In this document: positions 54,144 through 63,579 of the stretch, piece after piece
How the letters are laid out: the number at the start of each line of letters is the position of its first letter
Position numbering within the stretch: position 1 is the first letter of the stretch
Source: Anaerovirgula multivorans
GTDB lineage: Bacteria > Bacillota > Clostridia > Peptostreptococcales > Natronincolaceae
Direction: 5' to 3'
Assembly: GCF_900188145.1 (NCBI RefSeq)
Contig: NZ_FZOJ01000001.1
Location: 248,001 to 312,000, forward strand
Length of the DNA: 64,000 nucleotides
The notes under the pieces: model-generated
Seen by the model: only the letters and a program-made list of their open reading frames with translations
Told to the model about the DNA's origin: nothing
Databases searched by the model: none
Made by a program: the position numbers and the translations under genes

Positions 54144-55094
54144 CTATTCCTCCTTATTCAATGCCTTTAATCTTTTTAACTCTGTGGCTGCTTCATTTAT
54201 TACTTCATCAATAATCTCTTTGCAGGATTTAATTTCCTTAACCATAGCAGCTATTTGCCCCGCCATAACAGATCCGTTTTCCACATCTCCATCTATTACA
54301 GCTATTCTTAGTTTTCCTACCCCTAGCTCCTCTATCTCCTCTGGAGATATGCTATTTTTTTCTAGCTTTAAAAAGTCTTTTGTAAATTTATTTTTTAATA
54401 CTCTTACAGGATGCCCCGTGCTCCTGGCAGTAACAACAGCATCCCTGTCTTTTGCCTTTAACACCATCTCTTTGTAATTATCATGAACTGTACATTCGGT
54501 AGAACAGATGAATCTTGTTCCCATTTGAACTCCTTTTGCACCTAAAGCCAGAGCCGCTAAAAACCCTCTTCCATCAGCTATTCCCCCAGCTGCAATTACT
54601 GGAATTTCGATTTCATTTGCTACTTGTGGTACCAGTGCAAAAGTGGTTAACTCCCCTATGTGCCCTCCCGCTTCTGTCCCTTCAACAATGACAGCATCCA
54701 CTCCAAGGGTTTCCATCCTTTTAGCTAAGGCCACTGAAGGTACTACAGGAACGATCTTCGTTCCAATTTCCTTCAGCTTTTTTATATATTTTCCAGGGTT
54801 TCCTGCTCCAGTTGTAACGACAGGAACCTTATGTTTATGTACGATCTCCATTACTTCTTCAACAAAAGGGGATAATAACATTACGTTTACACCAAAGGTT
54901 TTATCAGTTAGCTTTTTCGCCTTGATAATTTCTCCTTCTACAACTTCTCCAGGAGCATTACCAGCTGCAATAATGCCTAGTCCTCCAGCATTTGAAACTG
55001 CTGCAGCTAATTCCGCAGTTGCGACCCAAGCCATTCCTCCTTGGATAATTGGATATTGAATATTTAAAATTTTACATAGTTCTGTCTGCATCAT
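54144..55094 (-). CDS. fabK: FMN-dependent enoyl-ACP reductase FabK
   Basis: FabK performs the last reduction of each fatty-acid cycle with an FMN cofactor and replaces the triclosan-sensitive FabI. The protein (316 aa) is a TIM barrel with PIIQGGMAWVATAELAAAVS, IVEGTEAGGHIG and AAGGIADGRGFLAALALGAK. I take the ATG at 55,094, with AAGGTG six bases upstream; alternative starts lie within three codons. Related nitronate monooxygenases look similar, but the fab context decides. Confidence 0.93.
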   Translation of the reverse strand: MMQTELCKILNIQYPIIQGGMAWVATAELAAAVSNAGGLGIIAAGNAPGEVVEGEIIKAKKLTDKTFGVNVMLLSPFVEEVMEIVHKHKVPVVTTGAGNPGKYIKKLKEIGTKIVPVVPSVALAKRMETLGVDAVIVEGTEAGGHIGELTTFALVPQVANEIEIPVIAAGGIADGRGFLAALALGAKGVQMGTRFICSTECTVHDNYKEMVLKAKDRDAVVTARSTGHPVRVLKNKFTKDFLKLEKNSISPEEIEELGVGKLRIAVIDGDVENGSVMAGQIAAMVKEIKSCKEIIDEVINEAATELKRLKALNKEE

Positions 55095-55112
55095 AACCAT
55101 CACCTTCTTTTT

Positions 55113-56108
55113 TTACTTTATCCATTTAATTACACTAGAACCCCATGTCAAACCACCACCGAAGGCTACCAATACAACAGTATCACCTTTCTTAATATGT
55201 CCTTTTTTCACAGCTTCATCTAATGCCACTGGTACGGAGGCGGCAGACATGTTACCGTATTGATCAAGATTAACGTACACCTTTTCCATCGGAAGCTTTA
55301 ATCGTTTTGCTGCAGCTTCTATAATTCTTATATTTGCCTGATGAGGCACTAAAAAATCAATTTCCTCTATTTCTAAATTGCTTTTTTCTAGAGCTTTTAA
55401 TGCTGCAGCCCCCATAACACGAACAGCAAATTTGAATACATCACTACCATCCATTTTTATACAATGTAATCTTTGATCTATTGTTTCATAGGTGGCGGGC
55501 ATCCTAGAACCTCCGCCTGGTAAGGTTAAGGATTCGCCTCCCTTGCCGTCGGCCCCTAAATAAGAGGATAGTATACCAAAACCTTCTTCTGTTCTTTGCA
55601 ATACCACTGCCCCGGCTCCATCTCCGAATAATACACATGTGTTTCGGTCTTGCCAATCGAGAAATTTCGTTAAGGTTTCTGTACCTATAATTAATGCATT
55701 TTTATAAAACCCAGTTTTGATAAACTGTTCACCTATGGTCATAGCATAAATAAACCCAGTACAAGCTGCACTAACATCAAAGGCCGCAGCATTTACAGCA
55801 CCAATGTTTTTTTGAACAATACATGCAGTTGAAGGAATTGGCATATCTGGAGTTATCGTAGCCACAATAATTAAATCTATATCTTCAGCCTTAATCCCAG
55901 CATCCTCCATAGCCCTCTCTGCCGCCTCGGATGCTATATCAGAGGCAGCAGTTTTTTCATCTGCTACTCTTCTAGCACCGATACCGGTTCTTGTTCTTAT
56001 CCATTCATCAGAAGTTTCAACAATCTTCTCCATATCATGATTTGTCAGTATTTTGTCTGGCAAATAGCTTCCTGTACCGGTTATACCAACTGCAAAAAAA
56101 TTATTCAA
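55113..56108 (-). CDS. fabH: Beta-ketoacyl-ACP synthase III FabH
   Basis: FabH starts fatty-acid synthesis by condensing an acyl-CoA primer with malonyl-ACP. The 331-aa protein has the catalytic Cys in [12 protein letters not shown], the His in [13 protein letters not shown] and an Asn near [13 protein letters not shown]. It starts at TTG, overlapping the plsX stop by 8 bases, with AGGAG upstream. Confidence 0.96.
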   Translation of the reverse strand: MNNFFAVGITGTGSYLPDKILTNHDMEKIVETSDEWIRTRTGIGARRVADEKTAASDIASEAAERAMEDAGIKAEDIDLIIVATITPDMPIPSTACIVQKNIGAVNAAAFDVSAACTGFIYAMTIGEQFIKTGFYKNALIIGTETLTKFLDWQDRNTCVLFGDGAGAVVLQRTEEGFGILSSYLGADGKGGESLTLPGGGSRMPATYETIDQRLHCIKMDGSDVFKFAVRVMGAAALKALEKSNLEIEEIDFLVPHQANIRIIEAAAKRLKLPMEKVYVNLDQYGNMSAASVPVALDEAVKKGHIKKGDTVVLVAFGGGLTWGSSVIKWIK

Positions 56109-57108
56109 CAGTATCCTCTCCTAGCTCATTTATTTGCTGCATAATATCTTTTACTACTTCCTTTTCCACAAAAGCCTTCGCCTGCCTAATCGCATTTTTT
56201 ATAGCCTTAGCATTTGAACTGCCATGGGCCTTAATAAGGTTCCCCTGGACTCCTAGAAAAGGTGCACCTCCATACTCTGTATAATCAAATGTTTTTTTGA
56301 AATCCTTTAACCCAGATTTTAATATCGTTGCTGCCAGTTTACGTAATGTGTTTCTGGTAAACTCTTCTTTTAATGTGCTAAATATTGTTGCTGCTATACC
56401 TTCTGTCAATTTTAAGATAACATTACCAGTAAACCCATCACAAATAATAACATCTGCAGAACCAGAGGGAATATCTCTAGCTTCTACATTTCCTGCAAAA
56501 TTAAACTTAGCCTTCTGACAAAGCTTATAGGCTTCCTTTGTAACATCGTTACCTTTGCCTTCTTCCATGCCAATGTTAACAGTACAAACCCTTGGATTAT
56601 GGATTCCTAAAATTTTCGCAGCATAAATATTTCCCATAATTCCAAACTCCAGATAATTTCGTGGTTTACAATCTGCATTAGCACCGCCATCTATTAAAAT
56701 AGATGCGCCTTTAGTCGTTGGATATACAGGAGCTAGTGCAGGTCGGTCAATCCCTTTAATCCTGCCTAATACAAATAATCCTCCAGCCAATAAAGCACCT
56801 GTATTCCCTGCTGAAATAATAGCATCAGCTTTTTTCTCTTTCACCAAATTCAGTCCAACTACCATAGAGGAATCTTTTTTACGTCTAATCGCTGCTACAG
56901 GTTTATCCTCATTAGTTATTTCCTCATTACAATGTATTATTTCTATGTAGCTTTCTAAGTAATCATATTTTTTTAATTCCTTTTCAATTAAATCTCTATT
57001 TCCAGTTAATATTATGTTTATTCCATATTCATTCACTGCTTCAACAGCTCCCAATACTGTTACAGCTGGACCATGATCTCCTCCCATTGCATCCAGGACG
57101 ATTTTCAT
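56101..57108 (-). CDS. plsX: Phosphate acyltransferase PlsX
   Basis: PlsX converts acyl-ACP to acyl-phosphate, the donor for the first step of phospholipid synthesis. The 335-aa protein starts [14 protein letters not shown], with [12 protein letters not shown]-type ([17 protein letters not shown]) and FIVCDGFTGN-like ([13 protein letters not shown]) motifs. It directly follows fapR, as in Bacillus. Confidence 0.97.
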   Translation of the reverse strand: MKIVLDAMGGDHGPAVTVLGAVEAVNEYGINIILTGNRDLIEKELKKYDYLESYIEIIHCNEEITNEDKPVAAIRRKKDSSMVVGLNLVKEKKADAIISAGNTGALLAGGLFVLGRIKGIDRPALAPVYPTTKGASILIDGGANADCKPRNYLEFGIMGNIYAAKILGIHNPRVCTVNIGMEEGKGNDVTKEAYKLCQKAKFNFAGNVEARDIPSGSADVIICDGFTGNVILKLTEGIAATIFSTLKEEFTRNTLRKLAATILKSGLKDFKKTFDYTEYGGAPFLGVQGNLIKAHGSSNAKAIKNAIRQAKAFVEKEVVKDIMQQINELGEDTVE

Positions 57109-57129
57109 TGTATCCCTCCTCGTCTTTCA

Positions 57130-57693
57130 TCAATCAATTACAACTAAAATAAACTTTCCTCTAAAAACCTGGGTTTGATCAACTTTTATACGAACATGCA
57201 CAAAATGATTGTTTCCCCTAACTCTAACAACCTCAGCCTTTGCCACCAGTTTATCTCCTGCTTTAGCTGGATTCAAATATTTAATGTTGGACACACCTGT
57301 TAATGCAACCTCAGCATCAATTACTGCCATCGCCAATGATTCAGCCTGAGAAAAAATATGGTGACCTCTGACAAGATTTGTTTTACTAAAGGCCATTTCC
57401 TGTGTAGTATCTAGTATTGATATACCATTTTCCCCTAAGTTTAAATCGATTAGCTCACCTACTATTTCCGTTCCAATGATGCTTCTAACTTTTCTATAGT
57501 TTTTTTCAGCCACATTTTTAATTCTTTCTCTTAATTCTGGTATGCCTAATTCCAATCTATCCAATCGTATCGTTTGAATGCTAACATTAAATTTAATCGA
57601 TAAGTCCTCATCCGTTAGAAAGGGTTCTTCTTTAATTAAATCAATTAATTTCTGTTGTCGAACTGATTTATTTAGTTTCCCCGAAGATTTCAC
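57130..57693 (-). CDS. fapR: Fatty-acid and phospholipid regulator FapR
   Basis: FapR represses fatty-acid genes and is released by malonyl-CoA. The protein (187 aa) has an N-terminal DeoR-like helix-turn-helix ([20 protein letters not shown], about residues 37-56) and a C-terminal hot-dog domain that binds the ligand ([20 protein letters not shown]). I prefer GTG 57,693 because GAGGTG lies 6 bases before it; a GTG three codons earlier is in the ribosome site. Its promoter carries a FapR box, so it is autoregulated. Confidence 0.95.
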   Translation of the reverse strand: MKSSGKLNKSVRQQKLIDLIKEEPFLTDEDLSIKFNVSIQTIRLDRLELGIPELRERIKNVAEKNYRKVRSIIGTEIVGELIDLNLGENGISILDTTQEMAFSKTNLVRGHHIFSQAESLAMAVIDAEVALTGVSNIKYLNPAKAGDKLVAKAEVVRVRGNNHFVHVRIKVDQTQVFRGKFILVVID

Positions 57694-57708
57694 AATTTTC
57701 ACCTCATC

Positions 57709-57740
57709 ATTAGTACTAATAATTAGTACCTGATACTAAT
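57709..57740. promoter_or_regulatory. FapR operator
   Basis: ATTAGTACCTGATACTAAT (57,722-57,740) closely matches the palindromic FapR box known from Bacillus. An adjacent half-overlapping palindrome ATTAGTACTAAT (57,709-57,720) extends it. The box begins four bases after the -10 element and covers the predicted transcription start, the classical position for repression. Confidence 0.85.
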
Positions 57741-57744
57741 GTTT

Positions 57745-57773
57745 AGTATATATTATTTTATTATAAAAATCAA
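57745..57773 (-). promoter_or_regulatory. Sigma-A promoter of the fapR-plsX-fab operon
   Basis: On the minus strand TTGATT (57,768-57,773) and TATACT (57,745-57,750) are 17 bases apart. Transcription should start near 57,737, inside the FapR box. No other promoter is evident before plsX, so this one probably drives the whole fab cluster. Confidence 0.7.
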
Positions 57774-57870
57774 GTGCTTTATCTCTATTATTTTCATTAT
57801 ACAAATGATTATCATATATATTTTTATATTTTTTCTATATGGGTGAATTCAACAAAGGACTCTTTTTTAC

Positions 57871-57916
57871 GCAATAAAAAAATAGTAATGATTTGTCATT
57901 ACTATTTTTTTATTGC
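57871..57916 (-). terminator. Intrinsic terminator after rpmF
   Basis: A perfect 21-base inverted repeat (57,871-57,891 and 57,896-57,916) with a 4-base loop abuts the rpmF stop. It contains long A and T runs, giving U-tracts in either direction. It separates yceD-rpmF from the FapR-controlled operon. Confidence 0.85.
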
Positions 57917-57917
57917 A

Positions 57918-58100
57918 TTATTCATTTACTGAGATAACCTCTTTGTTTTTGTAATATCCACACTCAGGACACACACGATGTGATAATTTAGGTTCATGAC
58001 ATTGTGGGCATTTTACATAGCCTGTTGCAACCTGCTTTGAATTAGCAGCTCTTCTCATATTCTTTTTAGATTTACTTGTTTTACGCTTTGGTACTGCCAT
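57918..58100 (-). CDS. rpmF: 50S ribosomal protein L32
   Basis: L32 is a small 50S protein. The 60-aa product starts [17 protein letters not shown] and holds a complete zinc ribbon of two Cys pairs (CPQC and CPEC). It is therefore the zinc-binding form rather than a zinc-independent paralogue. The ATG at 58,100 is chosen because AAGGAGGTG lies 6 bases upstream. Confidence 0.98.
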   Translation of the reverse strand: MAVPKRKTSKSKKNMRRAANSKQVATGYVKCPQCHEPKLSHRVCPECGYYKNKEVISVNE

Positions 58101-58113
58101 ATTTAACACCTCC

Positions 58114-58635
58114 TTAATCTTGTTGTAACAGTTCTTTCAATTTAGCTAGTCGAGGATCTATATTTTCATCATCATCTGTATTGCATTTACATTTTTCTAG
58201 ATTTAAATCAACGCCACATACTCTACATAAACCTTCGCAATTTTCATTACAAATAGTCTTCATAGGGATGTTAGAAATAATCTGTTCCTTTACAATTTCA
58301 TCAAAGTCAATCATGTTGTCATTATAAGTAATGATATCGTCAAGGTCGTCCTCATCCATAGCTTCATCTTCTTCAGTTAATTCAACATCAATATTGGTTT
58401 TTAATAAATAAATAAAGGGCTTTAAACATCTTCCACAATGAACCTCTAAATCTGTTTCAAGCTTACAGGATAAAAAGATTTTTTTCCCAATACTATATAA
58501 ACTACCCAAAACAGAAATAGGTGTAATAACCTTAAGGACATCACCATAATAGTCAATACTTTCAAGATTAACAACAAAGTCTAAGTCTATCTTGTCGTTT
58601 TCCCCTCTTTTAATGGTGTTTAAATCAAACTTCAA
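58114..58635 (-). CDS. yceD: YceD family protein (DUF177)
   Basis: This family always precedes rpmF and has been linked in E. coli and plants to 23S rRNA accumulation; the molecular role is unclear. The protein (173 aa from TTG 58,635, GAGGTG six bases upstream) has the conserved CGRCLKP motif and an acidic middle. A Cys-rich tail ([13 protein letters not shown] and CKC) suggests metal binding. A GTG three codons earlier lies in the ribosome site. Confidence 0.88.
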   Translation of the reverse strand: MKFDLNTIKRGENDKIDLDFVVNLESIDYYGDVLKVITPISVLGSLYSIGKKIFLSCKLETDLEVHCGRCLKPFIYLLKTNIDVELTEEDEAMDEDDLDDIITYNDNMIDFDEIVKEQIISNIPMKTICNENCEGLCRVCGVDLNLEKCKCNTDDDENIDPRLAKLKELLQQD

Positions 58636-58644
58636 ATTTCTCAC

Positions 58645-58906
58645 CTCTATTTACTGTGAAGGAAACAATTTTTTATATATTTTCTTAACACCATAAAACA
58701 ATAGATTTCAAATTATCATTTACTAGGTACTCCCGCTTAAGAAAAAGGCACTTTCTAATACATTAACAAAATTGATTATACAAATCAATTGAAGGTTTGT
58801 CAAGTATTTTATCTTGATACGTTGAATTAATTCATAAACAATTATTCATTTATCTATTGATTCTTTATTGCTTTAAGAGTGTATTTTTCTGATTTTTAAA
58901 ACTAGT
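58645..58906. other. Gap between yceD and the ackA terminator
   Basis: No gene is visible in this A+T-rich stretch. On the minus strand TTGTTT (58,696-58,701) and TATAAA (58,672-58,677), 18 bases apart, make a weak candidate promoter for yceD-rpmF. The remainder shows no repeat, RNA or motif I can name. Confidence 0.3.
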
Positions 58907-58943
58907 AAAAAGGTAGAGAAATTTATATCCCTACCTCTTTTTT
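58907..58943 (-). terminator. Intrinsic terminator after ackA
   Basis: AGGTAG and CTACCT (58,911-58,916 and 58,931-58,936), extended by GA/TC with one mismatch, form the stem. On the minus strand it is followed by TTTTTACTAG. It starts just after the ackA stop and ends a single-gene transcript. Confidence 0.75.
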
Positions 58944-58944
58944 A

Positions 58945-60138
58945 TTATCCTACAAGGGCTTTTGTTTCTCTTGCTATCATCAATTCTTCATTTGTTGGAA
59001 CTAATATCACCTTCACTGTAGAATCCTCTGTGCTTACAACAGTTTCTTTACCTCTAATACTATTCTTTTCATCATCAATCTTGATTCCTAAAAATTCAAG
59101 ATCCTTACAGATTTCTTTTCTAGCTACTATGGAGTTTTCACCTAAGCCAGCTGTAAATACAACTGCATCTAGACCGCCCATTTCTGCTGCATAGGCCCCA
59201 ATATACTTTTTAACTCTTTGATAATAAAAGTCTAAAGCTAATTGAGCTCTTTCATTACCTGCATTTGCAGCTTCTTCAACATCTCTAAAGTCACTGCTTA
59301 CACCTGATATCCCTAAAACTCCTGATTTTTTGTTCATAGCATTATTTACTTCAGCTATTGTCAAGTTTTCCTTTTTCATCCAGAATTCGATAATAGCAGG
59401 GTCTAAGTCTCCGCATCTTGTTCCCATAGCTAATCCCTCTAATGGAGTAAAGCCCATACTTGTATCAACTGATTTACCATTCTTTATTGCTGTAACACTA
59501 GCGCCATTACCTAAATGACAGGTTACAATTTTTAGACTTTCTAATGGTTGTCCTAATAATTCTGCCGCCTTCATTGCAACATATTTATGGGATGTTCCAT
59601 GGAAACCATATCTTCTTATTTTATATTTTTCATATAAATCATAAGGTAGTGCATACATATAAGAAGCCTTTGGCATTGTTTGATGGAATGCTGTATCAAA
59701 CACACCTACCATAGGTACATTAGGTAATATCTCTTCACAAGCATAGATTCCCATTAGGTTTGGTGGATTGTGTAATGGTGCTAATTCTGAACATTCCTCT
59801 AAAACAGCTTTTACTTCTTTATCTATTACAACAGAACCTGAAAACTTTTCGCCGCCATGTACAACTCTATGGCCTACAGCTGTTATTTCGCTCATAGATT
59901 GTATAGCTCCATATTCAGCATGGATTAATGCTTCTAATACAATTTTTATTGCTGCTTTATGATCTGTCATTGGCTCTTCGATAACAGCCTTTTCTTTTCC
60001 TGTTGTTTCATGCTTTACAAAAGATCCTTCGATTCCAATTCTTTCGGCTATACCTTTTGCCAATAACTCTTCATTTTCCATGTTAATTAGCTGATACTTG
60101 AGGGATGAACTTCCACAGTTCATAACTAATACTTTCAT
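58945..60138 (-). CDS. ackA: Acetate kinase AckA
   Basis: AckA interconverts acetyl phosphate + ADP and acetate + ATP, a key energy step in anaerobic fermenters. The 397-aa protein has [55 protein letters not shown] and [14 protein letters not shown]. All catalytic motifs are intact. The usual partner pta is not adjacent. RBS GGGAGG precedes the ATG. It is divergent from tmcAL. Confidence 0.98.
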   Translation of the reverse strand: MKVLVMNCGSSSLKYQLINMENEELLAKGIAERIGIEGSFVKHETTGKEKAVIEEPMTDHKAAIKIVLEALIHAEYGAIQSMSEITAVGHRVVHGGEKFSGSVVIDKEVKAVLEECSELAPLHNPPNLMGIYACEEILPNVPMVGVFDTAFHQTMPKASYMYALPYDLYEKYKIRRYGFHGTSHKYVAMKAAELLGQPLESLKIVTCHLGNGASVTAIKNGKSVDTSMGFTPLEGLAMGTRCGDLDPAIIEFWMKKENLTIAEVNNAMNKKSGVLGISGVSSDFRDVEEAANAGNERAQLALDFYYQRVKKYIGAYAAEMGGLDAVVFTAGLGENSIVARKEICKDLEFLGIKIDDEKNSIRGKETVVSTEDSTVKVILVPTNEELMIARETKALVG

Positions 60139-60452
60139 TTGATTAAAAACCTCCCTATGTAATAATAGTTATAGATGATTTGATAAAGAAATATCAAAAA
60201 CCTTTTAACATTTCAATAATAATAAATTTCGAAGGATTTTTCAAGTTTTTCAATGATATTTTAAAAAATATTAATGTAATTATATATTTACTGATAAAAT
60301 CTTATTATACTATTATAATAAGATATAGATTGATTTAATCTATATACATCTACTAAAATAACCTTATTTCTTTTAAACTATACATTAAGGAATAAGAAGC
60401 ATATCCATTACTAAATAGTATTTTTGTAAAAAAATAAACGATGGAGGTTACT
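60139..60452. promoter_or_regulatory. Divergent control region between ackA and tmcAL
   Basis: For ackA (minus), TTGAAA (60,239-60,244) and TATTAT (60,216-60,221) are 17 bases apart. For tmcAL (plus), TTGATT (60,330-60,335) and TAAAAT (60,354-60,359) are 18 apart. Two adjacent inverted repeats lie between: CTTATTATA/TATAATAAG (60,301-60,322) and ATATAGATT/AATCTATAT (60,323-60,345). The second overlaps the tmcAL -35 box. All are A+T-rich, so chance is a real alternative. Confidence 0.4.
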
Positions 60453-61721
60453 ATGAAAGTATTAGGACTGATTACAGAATATAATCCGTTTCACAATGGA
60501 CATTTATATCACTTGAATAAATCTATAGAAATTACAGGTGCAACTCATACAGTAGCTGTAATGAGTGGTAATTTTTTACAAAGAGGCGAGCCAGCTCTAG
60601 TTCATAAATGGCAGAGAGCAAAAATGGCTATTGAGTGTGGGGTTGATTTGGTTATAGAATTGCCCACTGCCTATGCATGTGCTACAGCAGAGTTATTTGC
60701 CTTTGGTTCCATTAATCTATTACATAATTTAGGGGTTATAGATTGTATTGCATTTGGCAGTGAATACGGAAAAATCTCAACGCTAGAAATGATTGCAGAT
60801 ATTTTATTTAAATCACCGTTATCATTTGAAAACTCCTTAAAAAGTTATTTAAAGGAAGGTCTTCCCTTTCCAGCAGCTCGCTCTAAGGCTTTAATAGATT
60901 TTTATAAATTCTGCCACAGTAATGGTTGTGATGAAGAATCGATGAATATAGAAAGCATCATGAATAATCCAAATAATATATTATCTATAGAATATCTTAA
61001 AGCTTTAAAGAGACTAGGTAGTACAATCCTTCCTTATACGATTCCCCGTGTTAAGGCTGCGTATCATTCAAAGAATATGACCTCAGATATTTCTAGCGCT
61101 ACTGCCATAAGAGAACATCTCAAAATGAGAAAACCTTTAGAGGATCTGAGGAAAGTAATGCCCTCTGTTTCACATAAACTACTAAAGGAAGCATACGAAG
61201 CTGGCATTGCTCCTGTATTTAAGGAAGATTTTGAACATACTATTTTGACCATTTTGAGACGTGAGAATTCAGTAGGTTTAGCTGAATACTTTGATGTAAA
61301 CGAGGGATTAGAAAATAGAATCTATGAATGTAGTCATCATTGTAGTTCAATAGAATCTCTATACAATTGCATAAAAAGCAAACGCTATACCCTTACTAGA
61401 ATTCAAAGAATCTGTATGCATGCTCTTTTAAATCTAAAGAAAAAAGATCTTTTGAGATTTAATCATGAAGGAGGACCACAATATATCAGAGCATTGGGTT
61501 TTAATAACAAAGGTAGAGAAATACTAAAATCCTGCAAGTCTAAATCTAAGTTGCCTATTATTAATAAAATAAACCAATATATCCCCAGCGATGAGACAGC
61601 TAAAGAACTATTGGAATTGGACATAAGAGCAACAAACATCTATACATTAGCACTAAAAAACCATTTTTTTTCTTCAAAGCCCCTAGACTATTATCAGAGC
61701 CCCTACTACGCAAGAAAATAA
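60453..61721 (+). CDS. tmcAL: tRNA(Met) cytidine acetate ligase TmcAL
   Basis: TmcAL (formerly YlbM) uses ATP and acetate to make N4-acetylcytidine at the wobble base of elongator tRNA(Met). The protein (422 aa) has the nucleotidyltransferase-type motif LITEYNPFHNGHLYHL at the N terminus, MSGNFLQRGEPALVHKWQRA and IAFGSEYGKIS. The ATG at 60,453 is chosen because GGAGG is 5 bases upstream; an in-frame ATG four codons earlier overlaps it. It is divergent from ackA, whose product is acetate. Confidence 0.94.
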   Translation: MKVLGLITEYNPFHNGHLYHLNKSIEITGATHTVAVMSGNFLQRGEPALVHKWQRAKMAIECGVDLVIELPTAYACATAELFAFGSINLLHNLGVIDCIAFGSEYGKISTLEMIADILFKSPLSFENSLKSYLKEGLPFPAARSKALIDFYKFCHSNGCDEESMNIESIMNNPNNILSIEYLKALKRLGSTILPYTIPRVKAAYHSKNMTSDISSATAIREHLKMRKPLEDLRKVMPSVSHKLLKEAYEAGIAPVFKEDFEHTILTILRRENSVGLAEYFDVNEGLENRIYECSHHCSSIESLYNCIKSKRYTLTRIQRICMHALLNLKKKDLLRFNHEGGPQYIRALGFNNKGREILKSCKSKSKLPIINKINQYIPSDETAKELLELDIRATNIYTLALKNHFFSSKPLDYYQSPYYARK

Positions 61722-61747
61722 GTAATGCTATATCCTCTTTTGAAAAG

Positions 61748-61776
61748 AATATATATTTTTTTATCAAATATATATT
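61748..61776 (+). terminator. A+T-rich inverted repeat after tmcAL
   Basis: AATATATATTT and AAATATATATT (61,748-61,758 and 61,766-61,776) enclose TTTTATC, about 25 bases past the tmcAL stop. A weak terminator is possible, but the stem has no G or C and overlaps the left end of the repeat element that follows. Confidence 0.3.
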
Positions 61777-62004
61777 ATAGATAACCAATTTAAAACTTTA
61801 ATTGCATTTTGTGAAAGTGACTGACAGCAAATCAAAGATTTGGGTCATCTACTTTTGATATACACGGTCTACGGTTTCGCCCAAAAACCCATGGGCTGCA
61901 AATGTAGCCCTTAGCATATCAAAATTTCACCTTGTATAAGCGACTGACATGAAATCATAGATTTCAGTCATCTGCTTAAGTTCTGTAGTTGGTTACCTAT
62001 AATA
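61773..62004. repeat. Palindromic repeat element copy 1 (MITE-like or structured RNA)
   Basis: The element has 16-base terminal inverted repeats with one mismatch (61,773-61,788 and 61,989-62,004). Inside are hairpins at 61,815-61,854 and 61,938-61,977, and a longer stem TTTTGATAT/ATATCAAAA (61,853-61,861 with 61,916-61,924) enclosing GGGCT/AGCCC (61,893-61,897 and 61,906-61,910). No open reading frame is present. A second, truncated copy follows ylbJ. Layout suggests a miniature transposable element. Confidence 0.65.
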
Positions 62005-62040
62005 AAGCTTTATTAATGTCTTTTCAGTAGGAGGAATCAT

Positions 62041-63351
62041 ATGTCTATTATTATAACCTTGCTTCTTTTAGTAATCATAGGTGCTGCTTTTGTTTATTTT
62101 TTAAAAGGGTCTTTTACTAGATTTCAAAATTTTTTTGGGGATTATGTCATTGTTGCTATTGTCGTTATGCTGGTTTTTTGTATTATCATTTTTCCAAACG
62201 AATCAGTTAAAGCTGCATATAATGGCTTAAATATATGGGTTACGGTGGTTCTACCAGCTTTACTGCCTTTTTTTATAGGTTCAGAGCTACTGGTTGGTCT
62301 AGGCGTTGTAAAATTTGTTGGGACATTACTAGAACCAATCATGCGTCCTTTATTTAATGTGCCTGGAGAAGGCTCCTTTGCCTTTGCCATGAGTGTAACT
62401 TCTGGTTATCCAGTTGGTGTAAAAATAGCAACCAAATTACGAAATGATCATATTGTATCTAAGGTAGAAGCCCAACGGTTGGTATCCTTTTGCAGTACTT
62501 CTGGTCCCTTGTTTTTAGTAGGAGCTGTTTCTATAGGTATGTTTAAATCTTCAGAGATAGGTATTCTGCTAGCTACTGCCCATTATCTAGCTGCTATTAT
62601 TGTTGGTCTTTTCTTTAGTTTTTATAAAAGAGGGAAAGTTAATACCCGATTACAAAGCTATTCTTACAAAAACCAGAGTATCATAAAAAGAGCCATTTTG
62701 AATTTGGCCTCTACCCGTAGCAAAGCTCCTTCCTTTGGTATCCTGCTAGGCAATGCTGTTAAGGAATCTATCAATACAATGTTAATGGTTGGCGGCTTTA
62801 TCATTTTATTTTCTGTTATTATTAACATTCTAGAGCTTATAGGATTTGTTAGCTTTATTTCTAAAGTCTTATTCTTTTTTCTTAAGCCGCTCCATATTGA
62901 ATTGCCAATCATCAAAGCTCTTATTACAGGCTTATTTGAAATAACAATGGGCTGTAAAATAGCAGCTGGCACTTTAAGTGCTAGCCTTATTAATCGAATA
63001 GCTGCGGCTGCTTTTATCATTGGCTGGAGCGGCTTTTCTATTCATGCTCAATCAATTAGTATTATTAGTATAACTGACATTAATTCTTATTTATATATTT
63101 TCTCTAAATTCTTTCATGGGGTACTATCCTATGCATTAATTTATTTATTGTATCCTATTTTTACTTTGTTTTTTACTTTTTCAGTTCCTGCCTCTAATCA
63201 TTATCAGCAGCTGTCAATATATCATAATTTATTTAATAATTTTAAGTTGTCTGTTGAGTTTTTTTTAGTAATTTTAATTACTCTCTTACTTTTCTCACTT
63301 ATTGTTGGCTTTTTTACCTATATGACATCTTGTCTTAATAAAAAAAGATGA
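62041..63351 (+). CDS. ylbJ: Sporulation integral membrane protein YlbJ
   Basis: YlbJ is a polytopic membrane protein required for spore cortex formation in B. subtilis, under sigma-E control. The 436-aa protein has about eight to ten predicted helices and Gate-type nucleoside-transporter-like repeats (ALLPFFIGSELLVGLGVVKF; GLFEITMGCKIAAGTLS). RBS AGGAGG lies 6 bases before the ATG. It is the main sign that the organism sporulates. I see no confident sigma-E promoter; a repeat element occupies its upstream region. Confidence 0.9.
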   Translation: MSIIITLLLLVIIGAAFVYFLKGSFTRFQNFFGDYVIVAIVVMLVFCIIIFPNESVKAAYNGLNIWVTVVLPALLPFFIGSELLVGLGVVKFVGTLLEPIMRPLFNVPGEGSFAFAMSVTSGYPVGVKIATKLRNDHIVSKVEAQRLVSFCSTSGPLFLVGAVSIGMFKSSEIGILLATAHYLAAIIVGLFFSFYKRGKVNTRLQSYSYKNQSIIKRAILNLASTRSKAPSFGILLGNAVKESINTMLMVGGFIILFSVIINILELIGFVSFISKVLFFFLKPLHIELPIIKALITGLFEITMGCKIAAGTLSASLINRIAAAAFIIGWSGFSIHAQSISIISITDINSYLYIFSKFFHGVLSYALIYLLYPIFTLFFTFSVPASNHYQQLSIYHNLFNNFKLSVEFFLVILITLLLFSLIVGFFTYMTSCLNKKR

Positions 63352-63374
63352 TTCTAAAGTTTGTTAACGCGTAT

Positions 63375-63543
63375 CTATAGATAACCAATTTTAAACTTTA
63401 ATTGCATTCTGTGAAAGTGACTGACAGCAAATCAAAGATTTGGGTCATCTACTTTTGATATACACGAGTCTACGGTTTTGATCATGGAGCTAAAAGATAT
63501 AGTCAAGGACTGCAAATGTATCTCCTTAGAATATTAAAAATTC
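63375..63543. repeat. Palindromic repeat element copy 2 (truncated)
   Basis: The first 100 or so bases match copy 1 with a few differences and one inserted base. The hairpin at 63,415-63,454 is identical to that at 61,815-61,854. The stem TTTTGATAT/ATATTAAAA keeps pairing through a G-U wobble. A hairpin with the same GCAAATGT loop is kept, but with different arms (AAGGA/TCCTT, 63,505-63,509 and 63,523-63,527). The third hairpin and right inverted repeat are missing. Confidence 0.6.
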
Positions 63544-63579
63544 GAAGACCCACATCTAATATAAATCATTAAAGATAAA

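Noticed and set aside
61600-61788. Minus-strand 62-codon frame over the tmcAL end
   Set aside because: It lies antisense to conserved tmcAL codons and extends into an A+T-rich repeat; no ribosome site.
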